Positions 8,701 to 15,558 of a stretch of 64,000 nt of DNA are shown in pieces. The notes below the pieces were generated by a model. The model did no database searches. It had not been told where the DNA came from and worked only from the letters and a program-made list of their open reading frames with translations. Each line of letters starts with the position of its first letter. Within the stretch, counting starts at the first letter, position 1. The position numbers and the translations under genes are program-made. This DNA is from Planctomycetota bacterium (lineage in GTDB: Bacteria > Planctomycetota > UBA1135 > JADKAF01): contig JAEUHW010000260.1 in the NCBI GenBank assembly GCA_016793245.1, forward strand, positions 1-64,000. Reading direction: 5' to 3'.

Positions 8701-10111
8701 GTTCGCGCGGCGCGATGCCTTCGGCCTCGATGTCGAGGCGCTGAGCGTCCGCGCGATCGAGCTCGAGCAGATCGAAGTCCAGCTCGCGCCGGAGGCGCCG
8801 ATCACGGCCTTCGTCGGTGCCACGCTGCACACCGTCCACTCCGGATCGATCGAGCGCGGGACCTTGCTGGTGCAAGGCGGCGCGATCGTGGGGATCGGCG
8901 CGGCCGATCTCTCGATCCCCGCCGGCGCCAAGGTGATCGACCTCACCGGCAAGCAGGTCTGGCCGGGTCTCGTTTCGCTGGGCAGCGTGGTCGGTCTCTA
9001 CGAGATCGGCTCCATCGACGCCACGCTCGACGTGAACGAGATCGGCGGCGATCAACCGGACCTCCGCGCCGCGGCCTCGATCAACGCGGACTCCGCGCAC
9101 GTCGGCGTCACGCGGCGGAACGGCATCACGCGCTGCGAGGTCGCTCCGCAAGGCGGCGGTCCGCTGCGCGGCCGCTCGACGCTCGTGCGCTTGCTCGGCG
9201 ACACCTGGGAGGAGATGCGCGTCGAGGATCCCGCGTTGCTGCACGTGCGCTTCCCCGGCGGCGCGCAAGGCCGGCGGCGCGGTCTCGACGAGCATGCGCA
9301 CGATCATGCGCATGGCCGCGGGTGCAAGTGCGACGACCTCTCGCATCTCACGGCGGGGATCCCGCCGGCGCTGAGCTTCGAGCAGGAGGAAGAAGAAGAA
9401 CGCGAGGCCGTGAAGAAGCTGAAGGCCCACTTCGCCTCAGCGCGCGAGTACGGTCGGCGTAGGGATCTCGCCGCCGCCGGCGGCGAAGCGCGGGCCTACG
9501 ACGCGCGGCTCGAGGCGCTCGTGCCGTACGCGCGCGGCGAGCGGAAGATCGCGCTGCACGCCGACGATGCGCAGACGATCCTCGACGCGCTGAAGTTCTC
9601 CGCCGACGAGAAGCTCGACGCGGTGATCTACGGCGGGCGCGAAGCATGGAAGGTCGCCTCAGCGCTGGCGGCGCATGCGATGCCCGTCGTGATCGGTCCG
9701 GTGTGGGCGCTGCCGTCCACGCGCTTCGATCCCTACGACGCGGCGTTCGCCAACGCGGCGCTGCTGCATCGAGCCGGCGTGCGCTTCGCGATTCGCACCG
9801 CCGATCCGAGCAACGAACGGAACCTCGCCCTGCACGCGGCGACGGCGGCCGCCCACGGCTTGCCGGTGGAGGAGGCCGTCCGCGCGGTCACGCTCTACCC
9901 CGCCGAGATCCTGGGGCAATCCGATCGCTTCGGCAGCCTCGCGGTGGGCCGCGCGGCCGACCTCGTGGTGACGAGCGGTCATGTGCTCGATCCCGCGGCC
10001 GACGTGGAGCGGGTCTTCGTCGATGGCGTCGAGATCGATCTCGACGCCGATCGCCAGTCGCAGCTCTACGCGCGCTACAAGGCGCGCCTCGAGCGGATGA
10101 GCGGCAAATGA
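5702..10111 (+). CDS. secreted three-part amidohydrolase-superfamily protein
   Basis: A 1469-residue exported protein made of three amidohydrolase-like units. ATG 5702 gives a signal peptide (LAA|QAP). Unit 1 (about 30-450) is degenerate: PALIDVWTHAG keeps only one histidine of the usual HxH. A beta-rich spacer follows (about 465-560, GKWSGRLVERDQAFELELEV). Unit 2 (about 620-1020) looks catalytic: GVVDCHSHM with the HxH pair near residue 678, VHSHCYRHDE near 838, and the acidic SINSDSDEM near 918. Unit 3 (about 1040-1465) has SLGSVVGLYEIGS where the metal ligands should be and carries a histidine-rich insert (HAHDHAHGRGCKCDD). Substrate unknown. One active centre plus two degenerate partners is my reading. 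Confidence 0.85.
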   Translation: MPISRFAFRSLTSLALLLAMGEARLAAQAPAPEPRALRNVTLVGLEGARTILIEQGRIVALQALETEIPAHFEITEGEGRLATPALIDVWTHAGCATPVPQTTRDLPVNTGADAPIEMRRANRKGLQPSFRAASVLALTPEERSARREAGFALLSSSPSGQILAGSSAVVLTRELAARDAVVRADVLQHAAFQATGEGYPTTLMGYHAQWRQFFLDARWQQELEQRRAAGRVGPRPPFDADLAAAQPLLSRAQRLLCECASAADAERWLALAAEQQLDIALAGGRGLEEIASRLAQEGRVVVLDLDAGDEVKVEVEEKLRGEWHYKEPLALRQEKRRLYEARRDGAIALQRAGVRVLFGSRGRKAQELLESVRGLVKRGFPKEQALLALTSDAAEFLGLGREGGRIEVGHAAHLALWEGHPCESGAVLRSLLIEGELHEIPAAKKSAKGGADAKGDVNRAELAGKWSGRLVERDQAFELELEVDAEGKVSGTLRASVPDAGEIDTAITGESTEQGFELRASFSLGGQNLEVKLSGKRNGDAIEGESVLVQPAGEQRDRFTGSRAPGGDAAEPPSALRAGSAGARAAAAAKEAESKRFEHPIETDADRKPATAFGTNALIRGATVHTAVEPAFVGEVLVREGRIAAVGRVGEVTWPSGVEVQIVDATGMHLAPGVVDCHSHMAIERGVNEGTLSITAEVTIADTIEPDDVSIYRALAGGVTTIRQLHGSANTIGGRDSVLKLKWGRRAQELRFAGAPEGVKFALGENPTQARSASKDRFPATRLGVEAVIQRAFERAADYEREWERYRTARARGEDPAPPRRDVRLDALRDILSGRIAVHSHCYRHDEILMLIRASERHGFRIGTLQHVLEGYKVAHEMAAAGVPGSAFSDWWAYKVEAYDAIPQCAALMHQAGVLASINSDSDEMIRRLYVEAAKSVRYADMDRVAALRLVTLHPALQLGIGERVGSIEVGKDADLVLLNGDPLGGLSRVQWTMVDGALEFARRDAFGLDVEALSVRAIELEQIEVQLAPEAPITAFVGATLHTVHSGSIERGTLLVQGGAIVGIGAADLSIPAGAKVIDLTGKQVWPGLVSLGSVVGLYEIGSIDATLDVNEIGGDQPDLRAAASINADSAHVGVTRRNGITRCEVAPQGGGPLRGRSTLVRLLGDTWEEMRVEDPALLHVRFPGGAQGRRRGLDEHAHDHAHGRGCKCDDLSHLTAGIPPALSFEQEEEEEREAVKKLKAHFASAREYGRRRDLAAAGGEARAYDARLEALVPYARGERKIALHADDAQTILDALKFSADEKLDAVIYGGREAWKVASALAAHAMPVVIGPVWALPSTRFDPYDAAFANAALLHRAGVRFAIRTADPSNERNLALHAATAAAHGLPVEEAVRAVTLYPAEILGQSDRFGSLAVGRAADLVVTSGHVLDPAADVERVFVDGVEIDLDADRQSQLYARYKARLERMSGK

Positions 10112-10112
10112 C

Positions 10113-10165
10113 CCTGCGGGAAGAGGCCGCGATCGGCTCTCGTCGAGGGCGGCCTTTCTCGCAGG
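10113..10165 (+). terminator. long hairpin after the amidohydrolase gene
   Basis: Arms at 10113-10130 and 10149-10165 pair over 17 positions with one G-U pair and one bulged base, starting two bases after the stop codon. The inner part (GGCCGC/GCGGCC) is followed by TTTCT, so two mutually overlapping hairpins are possible. It lies between the amidohydrolase and epimerase genes and probably limits readthrough. Confidence 0.5.
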
Positions 10166-10186
10166 CCGCGGAGCGGCGGGGTGCGC

Positions 10187-11209
10187 ATGCGTAGCTTGGT
10201 GACGGGTGGGGCGGGGTTCATCGGATCGCATCTCGTGGAGCGCCTGCTCGCCGAGGGCGATGAAGTCGTCGTGCTCGACGACCTCTCGACCGGCAGCGAG
10301 GCGAACCTGGCGACGGTGATCTCGGACCCGCGCGTCGAGCTGCGCCGCGCATGTGCCGCGGACGAGCGTGCGCTCGAGGCGGCGCTCGACGGCTGCGCGC
10401 GCGTGTTCCATCTCGCGGCAGGGGTGGGCGTGCAGCGGCTCTTCGAGCAGCCCGTGGCGACCATCGAAGCCAATCTCGCTCCCGCGCGCGCGGTGTTCGC
10501 CGCGGCCGCTCGCTCCGGGGCCTTGGTCGTCTATGCCTCGAGCTCGGAGGTCTATGGCAAGGGGGTCCGCGTGCCGTTCGCGGAAGGGGACGAGCTCTTG
10601 CTCGGTCCGCCGACGAGCCCGCGTTGGAGCTACGCCTGCGCGAAGGCGATGGGGGAGTGGCTGGCACTAGCGCAAGCGCGCGAGCGCGGCTTGCGGGTCG
10701 TGATCGCGCGGCTCTTCAACACCGTGGGCCCGCGGCAGAGCGGGCGCTACGGCATGGTGCTGCCGCGCTTCGCGCGGCAGGCCCTGCTCGGCGAAGCGAT
10801 CGAGATCCACGGCGACGGATCCCAGACGCGCTGCTTCGCCGACGTGCGCGAGGTCGTGCGGGCGCTGGTCGAGCTCTCGGCGACGCCCGCCGCGATCGGG
10901 GAGATCGTGAACGTCGGCACCGACGAAGAGGTCTCGATCGCCTCGCTCGCCGGGCTCGTCGCGGAGCTCGCCTCCAGCGACACAGCGCCGCAGTTCGTCG
11001 AGCCGGAGCAGCTCTATGGCGCGCACTTCGAGGACCTGAAGCGGCGCGTCCCGCGGCTCGAGAAGCTGGAGCGCATGCTGGGGTGGCGCCCGCGACGTCC
11101 GCTCCGCGAGATCGCACACGAAGTCGTCGAGTCTCTCCGTGAAGCGGTGCTGTCCGGCCGTGGCGTCGCGCGGGGAAGCGCGGCGACGTCGAGAGCGGTC
11201 CGGACCTAG
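10187..11209 (+). CDS. NAD-dependent nucleotide-sugar epimerase/dehydratase (extended SDR)
   Basis: A cytoplasmic extended short-chain dehydrogenase of about 340 residues, the usual length for the family. The Rossmann motif GGAGFIG lies at residues 7-13 and DDLSTG at the end of the second strand suggests NAD and a sugar-nucleotide substrate. The catalytic pair Y149-x3-K153 is present (YACAK), as is the C-terminal GWRPRRPLREI typical of UDP-sugar epimerases and decarboxylases. A GTG at 10181 in the same frame is an alternative start. Neighbours are not polysaccharide genes, so the substrate cannot be inferred. Confidence 0.85.
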   Translation: MRSLVTGGAGFIGSHLVERLLAEGDEVVVLDDLSTGSEANLATVISDPRVELRRACAADERALEAALDGCARVFHLAAGVGVQRLFEQPVATIEANLAPARAVFAAAARSGALVVYASSSEVYGKGVRVPFAEGDELLLGPPTSPRWSYACAKAMGEWLALAQARERGLRVVIARLFNTVGPRQSGRYGMVLPRFARQALLGEAIEIHGDGSQTRCFADVREVVRALVELSATPAAIGEIVNVGTDEEVSIASLAGLVAELASSDTAPQFVEPEQLYGAHFEDLKRRVPRLEKLERMLGWRPRRPLREIAHEVVESLREAVLSGRGVARGSAATSRAVRT

Positions 11210-11413
11210 CGCCTAACCCGGACTTCGCGAAACAGGAAGTAGCAATAGAGGGAGCTTGGCATTTCCGCCGGGAGAGGCCAGGCTTGCGGTGTTCCCGTCG
11301 ATCCGCTTCGTCCTCCGATGTCGGCCAAGCCGAGCGTCGAAGGCGCATGGCGGTCCCCACCCTGCGGCAACCGGCCCGTTGTACGCTCCCTCCCAGTCTC
11401 GGAGTCCCTCGGT

Positions 11414-13390
11414 ATGACCTCGAACTTCTTCCAGGGCGCGCTGCGCCGCTTCGCGTTCGTCGCGGGCGCCGCTGCGTTGACCCTGACCTCGACCCACGCC
11501 CAGAACGACGAGTGCGTCGGTGCGCTCGCGATCGTGGACGGCTTGAACGGCCCGTACAACAACAGCACCGCCACCTACAATCCCGCCGACCTCGCCTTCT
11601 CCTGCGGCGGCACCGCGTCCCTTGCGAAGGACCTCTGGTTCAGCTACCTCGCGACCGTTTCCGGCTCGGCGACCTTCGAGACCTGCAATCCGGGTTTCGC
11701 GACCTTCGACACTCGCCTCGCCCTCTACAGCGGCTCCTGCGGAGCGCTGACGCTGATCGGATGCAGCGACGACGCCTGCAGCACGCAGTCGCGCGTCAGC
11801 GGCACCCTGATTTCCGGCACGACCTACTACGTCCGTGTCGCAGGGTACAACGGCGGCTCGGGCGCCTTCGCGGTCCGCGCGATCTCGGCGGATTCCTGCG
11901 AAGGCGCCGTGACGCTCGTGAACGGGCCGAACGGTCCGTTCTCCAGCGTCGGCGCGACGAACTCGACCCCCGCGTTCCCCTGCGCCTCCGGTGGAGCCGA
12001 CATCTGGTTCCGCTGGGTCGCGACCTGCACGGGCACGGCGACGGCCGACCTCTGCGCCTCGAGCTACGACTCCATCGTGGAGGCGTTCTCCGGCACCTGC
12101 GGAGCTCTGACCTCGATCGGCTGCAACGATGACGATCCGAGCTGCGGCCTCCGCTCCAAGTTGAGCTTCCCGGTCACCACCGGATCCACCTACCTCCTGC
12201 GCGTCGGCGGTTTCCTCGGGGCCACCGGAAACGTCAACATCACGATGAGCTGCAGCGGCGCTCCGGCGAACGACGAGTGCGCTGGCGCGATCGGTCTGCT
12301 GCTCGGAGCGAACGCCGGCTACAGCAACGTCCTTTCGACGACCTCCGCGACGACGCCCGCCTGCTCGCTCTCGGCCAACGACGTCTGGTTCCGCTTCACG
12401 GCGCCGAGCTCGGCGGACTACCGCTTCGAGACCTGCGGCTCGAGCTTCGACACGGTGATCGGGCTCTACTCGGGAAGCTGCGCCTCGTTGACCAGCATCG
12501 CCTGCAATGACGACGCCTGTGGCTTCGGTTCCTCCCTCACGGCGTCACTCGTGCGCAACACGACCTACTACCTCGCGGTCGCGGGCTTCAATGGCGCGAC
12601 CGGCAACATCACCGTCACCGTGACGGGCGGCATCGGCTACGCGAACGACGAGTGCGCCGGCGCGCTCCCGCTCGCGGTGGGCGTCAACGCTCCGTACACC
12701 ACGATCGGCGCCACGACCTCGACCGCCCCCGGCGCGTTCAGCTGCGGCGGCGGCGCGAATGACGCTTGGCACAGCTTCACGGCGCCTTGCGACGGCGACT
12801 GGGTGTTCGAGACCTGCGGTTCGGGCTTCGACACCGTGGTTCAGCTCTACAGCGGCACCTGCGGTGCGCTGACCTCGATCCAGTGCAACGATGACTTCTG
12901 CGGCCTGCAGTCGCGTGTCAGCGCCCCCGGCCTGACCACGGGCCAGACGGTCTACCTCCGCGTCGGCGGCTTCAACGGCGCGCAGGGGGCCTACCTGGTC
13001 CGCGCCACCTTGACCGGCAACATCGGGAGTTTCTCCAACATCGTCACCGGCTGCGGTGGCCTCACGCTGACCGCGACCGGCGCGCCGACGCTGGCCGGCT
13101 CGGTCACCTACGCTCTGGGTGGCTTCAGCGGCGCGACCTCGATCTGGTTCGGCGGCGCGATCGGTCCCTTCCAGGTCTGCCCGCCCGAGACCTGCGCTCT
13201 CGGTGCGGACTTCGGCATCGTCCTCGGTGGTGTGAACACGGTCACGATCGTGGTGCCCTGCGACATCTCGATCGTCGGTGGTTCGCTCGCTTGCCAAGGC
13301 GCGGATCTGCTGGCCGTCGCCGGCAACTGCCCGGCCGGTGAGCCCTTCACCGTGAACTTCTCCGACACGGTCGTCACGACGATCAACTGA
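11414..13390 (+). CDS. secreted protein with four NDECAGA-type beta-sandwich repeats
   Basis: A 658-residue exported protein. ATG 11414 gives a signal peptide (STHA|QNDE) with GGAG about nine bases upstream; the earlier ATG at 11318 hides it. Four repeats of about 120 residues follow. Each opens with NDEC or DSCEGA, has a central DxWF or DAWH and FETC(G/N), then LYSGSCGALT, a CNDD or CSDD motif, and TYYxRVAGYNG near the end. The pattern resembles the pre-peptidase C-terminal/CUB-like class. The last ~120 residues form a separate domain (CALGAD, PCDISIVGG, FSDTVVTTIN) shared with the next gene. Many cysteines suggest disulphides. Likely surface or adhesive; function unknown. Confidence 0.8.
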   Translation: MTSNFFQGALRRFAFVAGAAALTLTSTHAQNDECVGALAIVDGLNGPYNNSTATYNPADLAFSCGGTASLAKDLWFSYLATVSGSATFETCNPGFATFDTRLALYSGSCGALTLIGCSDDACSTQSRVSGTLISGTTYYVRVAGYNGGSGAFAVRAISADSCEGAVTLVNGPNGPFSSVGATNSTPAFPCASGGADIWFRWVATCTGTATADLCASSYDSIVEAFSGTCGALTSIGCNDDDPSCGLRSKLSFPVTTGSTYLLRVGGFLGATGNVNITMSCSGAPANDECAGAIGLLLGANAGYSNVLSTTSATTPACSLSANDVWFRFTAPSSADYRFETCGSSFDTVIGLYSGSCASLTSIACNDDACGFGSSLTASLVRNTTYYLAVAGFNGATGNITVTVTGGIGYANDECAGALPLAVGVNAPYTTIGATTSTAPGAFSCGGGANDAWHSFTAPCDGDWVFETCGSGFDTVVQLYSGTCGALTSIQCNDDFCGLQSRVSAPGLTTGQTVYLRVGGFNGAQGAYLVRATLTGNIGSFSNIVTGCGGLTLTATGAPTLAGSVTYALGGFSGATSIWFGGAIGPFQVCPPETCALGADFGIVLGGVNTVTIVVPCDISIVGGSLACQGADLLAVAGNCPAGEPFTVNFSDTVVTTIN

Positions 13391-13404
13391 TCGGATCCAG
13401 AGCT

Positions 13405-13433
13405 CTCCCGGCGACGGCTTCCGTCGCAGGGAG
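13405..13433 (+). terminator. hairpin after the NDECAGA-repeat gene
   Basis: A 13-position stem with one mismatch and a three-base loop (arms 13405-13417 and 13421-13433), 15 bases after the stop codon. It is the first of three hairpins in the 252-base gap 13391-13642. Confidence 0.55.
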
Positions 13434-13441
13434 TTCCGCGG

Positions 13442-13469
13442 GCGCGCGGGCTCCTAGGAGTCCGCGCGC
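13442..13469. repeat. GC-rich palindrome
   Basis: A 28-base near-perfect palindrome centred on CCTAGG, broken only by one symmetric wobble position. It lies between the hairpins at 13405 and 13482. It could be a second terminator stem or a dyad for a DNA-binding protein. Confidence 0.45.
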
Positions 13470-13481
13470 TCGCGCGTTTCG

Positions 13482-13500
13482 GGGAGCGCGCTTCGCTCCC
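13482..13500 (+). terminator. third hairpin in the same gap
   Basis: A 7-bp stem (13482-13488 with 13494-13500) and a 5-base loop, about 140 bases before the next ATG. It may act with the two preceding hairpins or belong to the leader of the downstream gene. Confidence 0.35.
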
Positions 13501-13642
13501 TGCGCCAGAATTCACACGCGACTTCGAAGGAAGTCGCAAAGTGGACTTGTCGAGACCGCGAGGGACAGGCAACCTAGCCCGGGCTACGCGTCCGATTCCC
13601 GATTCTTCCCCCACGCAACCTCTCCGCCTCCGAGACCTCGCC

Positions 13643-14476
13643 ATGTCCTTCGCCTCTCTTCGCTACGCAGCTCCTGCGTTGGCAGCACTCGCTCTCTGGT
13701 GCGCTCCGCTCGCCGCTCAGACCCCCGCCAACGACGAGTGCGCTGGTGCTACCGCGCTCGCCATCGGTGGGAACGGTCCCTTCGACTCCACCGGCGCCAC
13801 GACCTCGGCGTCCTCGTTCACCTGCAATCCCTCGGGCACGGACGACGTGTGGCACAGCTACACGTCGATCTGCACGGGGCAGGTCACCTTCGAGACCTGC
13901 GGCTCGGCGATCGATACCGTCCTCGAGCTCTACGACGGGACCTGCGGCGCGCTGAACTCGCTCGCGTGCAGCGACGACGCGGGTGGCACTTGCGGAGTCG
14001 CTTCCCGAGTCCGCGTGCGCCTCACGCAAGGCGTCACCTACTTCCTGCGCGTCGGCATCGCGACCGGACTCCCCGGAAGCTACAGCGTGCTCGTGAGCCA
14101 CAGCGGGAGCCTAGGCTCCTTCACGACGCTCGCGACGGGCTGCGATGGCGTGTCGATGACGGCGAGCGGAGCGCCTACCGTGGCGGGCGCGATCCGCTAC
14201 GACCTGAGCGGATCCACGGGTCTGCCCTTCCTCTGGATCGGCATGCCGGTCGGTCCGACCGTGATCTGCCCGGGCACGACGTGTGCGCTTGGCGCCGACA
14301 TCGGTGTCGCGGGCTCGAGCACCACGTTCCAGGCGACGCTGCCCTGCGATCCGACGATCCTCGGCGGCGTGATCGCCGTGCAGGGCGCCGATCTCCAGAT
14401 GACGACGGGGAGTTGCCCCGCGGGCGAGACCTTCCACTTCCGCTTCAGCGACACGATCGTCACGCAGATCGGCTGA
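13643..14476 (+). CDS. secreted protein with one NDECAGA repeat, paralogue of the upstream gene
   Basis: A 277-residue exported protein. ATG 13643 gives the signal peptide (APLAA|QTPANDEC). It holds a single repeat of the type seen four times in the upstream gene (NDECAGATAL, DDVWHSY, FETCGSAIDTV, CSDDAGG, TYFLRVG), followed by the same C-terminal domain (CALGADIGV, PCDPTILGG, GADLQM, FSDTIVTQIG). It reads as a shortened paralogue with one repeat. The gap between the pair contains three hairpins, so the two genes may be transcribed separately. Function unknown; surface location likely. Confidence 0.8.
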   Translation: MSFASLRYAAPALAALALWCAPLAAQTPANDECAGATALAIGGNGPFDSTGATTSASSFTCNPSGTDDVWHSYTSICTGQVTFETCGSAIDTVLELYDGTCGALNSLACSDDAGGTCGVASRVRVRLTQGVTYFLRVGIATGLPGSYSVLVSHSGSLGSFTTLATGCDGVSMTASGAPTVAGAIRYDLSGSTGLPFLWIGMPVGPTVICPGTTCALGADIGVAGSSTTFQATLPCDPTILGGVIAVQGADLQMTTGSCPAGETFHFRFSDTIVTQIG

Positions 14477-14510
14477 GCGCCTCGAAGGCCTCGGCTCATC
14501 GCTCCACGCG

Positions 14511-14534
14511 GAGCGGTGATCTCGATCACCGCTC
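14511..14534. terminator. hairpin between convergent genes
   Basis: A perfect 10-bp stem (14511-14520 with 14525-14534) and a CTCG tetraloop, between the stops at 14476 (+) and 14547 (-). A further perfect 13-bp stem at 14551-14579 lies inside the last codons of the minus-strand gene. Together they may work as a bidirectional terminator. Confidence 0.5.
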
Positions 14535-14546
14535 TGAGCATCGAAC

Positions 14547-15392
14547 TCAGGAAGCGCGCGAAGCTCCTTCGCGCGCTTCTTCGATTTCCTGGAGCTCCTG
14601 GCGAACCCGCTGCAAGCGAGCGGGTTCGAGCGCGAGGCTCGCGAGGGCACTCCTTTTCTCGCGCAGCTCGCGGCAGAGCAGGGTTCCGCGCTGGATCAGG
14701 CGCCGCTGCTCGGCGCGGCGGAGGCTCGAGAGCACGGTGACGGGCTCCAACCCCAAGCGCGGTACGAGCTCTTTCAGCCCGTGGTCGACGGGGTGATCCC
14801 AGCCGAGGAGTCGAAGGCCCATGCCTTCGCCGAAGCGGATCGCGTCGCTCGTGAAGCACGAGTTGGTCGCCAGGCAGAAGCTGCGATCAGGGCGGAGCGC
14901 GTCGAGATCGACGGCGCGGCCGAAGACGTAGAGCGCGACCTTCACGTCGACCTTGCCCTCGGCTCGGTTGCGGTATTTGCACTCGCAGAGGCGCTCTGCT
15001 TCCTCGCGCGTCGCCTCCACATCGATCTCGTGATCGACGAAGCGACCGGCGCGGTGGACGCCGACGCGCGTCGACCAACCCTGCGCCTCCAGCACGCGCG
15101 CGAGATAGCGTTCGAAGAGGTGGCCGTCCGGTCCGAGCGCACCCAAGGCCTCGCGCAAGCCGTAGCGCGCGGCGATGCCGCGCGAGCGCCGCGCGAGGAA
15201 GCGCCAGGCGTGGCGCAGGATCGAATGCGTGCTCGAGCCCTCGGCGACCCAGGGCACGATATGAGCCACGACCTCGTCGATCGTGGCCTCGTCGGCGCCG
15301 CTGCGGCGCAGCGAGGAGCGCAGCTTCGCTTCGTCGAAGCGCTGCATCTCGCCGGTGGACTTGCGTACGTTCGGGGCTCGGCGTCGGCGCAT
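14547..15392 (-). CDS. ATP-cone domain fused to a PD-(D/E)XK (Mrr-like) nuclease
   Basis: A 281-residue cytoplasmic protein. Residues about 8-72 match an ATP-cone, the nucleotide-sensing domain of ribonucleotide reductase and NrdR (VRKSTGEMQRFDEAKLRSSL). Residues about 92-165 look like a restriction-endonuclease fold of the Mrr type: FERYLARVLEAQGW, then HEIDVEA with D124, and LCECKYRN with E137-x-K139, the expected D...ExK centre. The C-terminal ~80 residues are arginine- and glutamate-rich and probably coiled. No methyltransferase is adjacent, so this is not a classical restriction pair. A nucleotide-gated nuclease is my inference; role unproven. Confidence 0.75.
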   Translation of the reverse strand: MRRRRAPNVRKSTGEMQRFDEAKLRSSLRRSGADEATIDEVVAHIVPWVAEGSSTHSILRHAWRFLARRSRGIAARYGLREALGALGPDGHLFERYLARVLEAQGWSTRVGVHRAGRFVDHEIDVEATREEAERLCECKYRNRAEGKVDVKVALYVFGRAVDLDALRPDRSFCLATNSCFTSDAIRFGEGMGLRLLGWDHPVDHGLKELVPRLGLEPVTVLSSLRRAEQRRLIQRGTLLCRELREKRSALASLALEPARLQRVRQELQEIEEAREGASRAS

Positions 15393-15558
15393 GAGCGCAG
15401 TGTAGAGAGCGGTCGCGGACTTTACATGCGCCTTACTGCCCTCCGCGCCAGAGAGCGTTTCCTAGGCCGTAGCGATTGGCGCGAACCTTCGTTCGCCTCG
15501 CGCGTCCCGCGCCCGCCGCTTCCTCGGCTCGTCCCCGCTACTCGATCGGAGTGACTCC

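Noticed and set aside
11210-11413. Riboswitch or insertion-sequence end in the less GC-rich leader
   Set aside because: No conserved aptamer core, no inverted-repeat partner and no target duplication could be seen.
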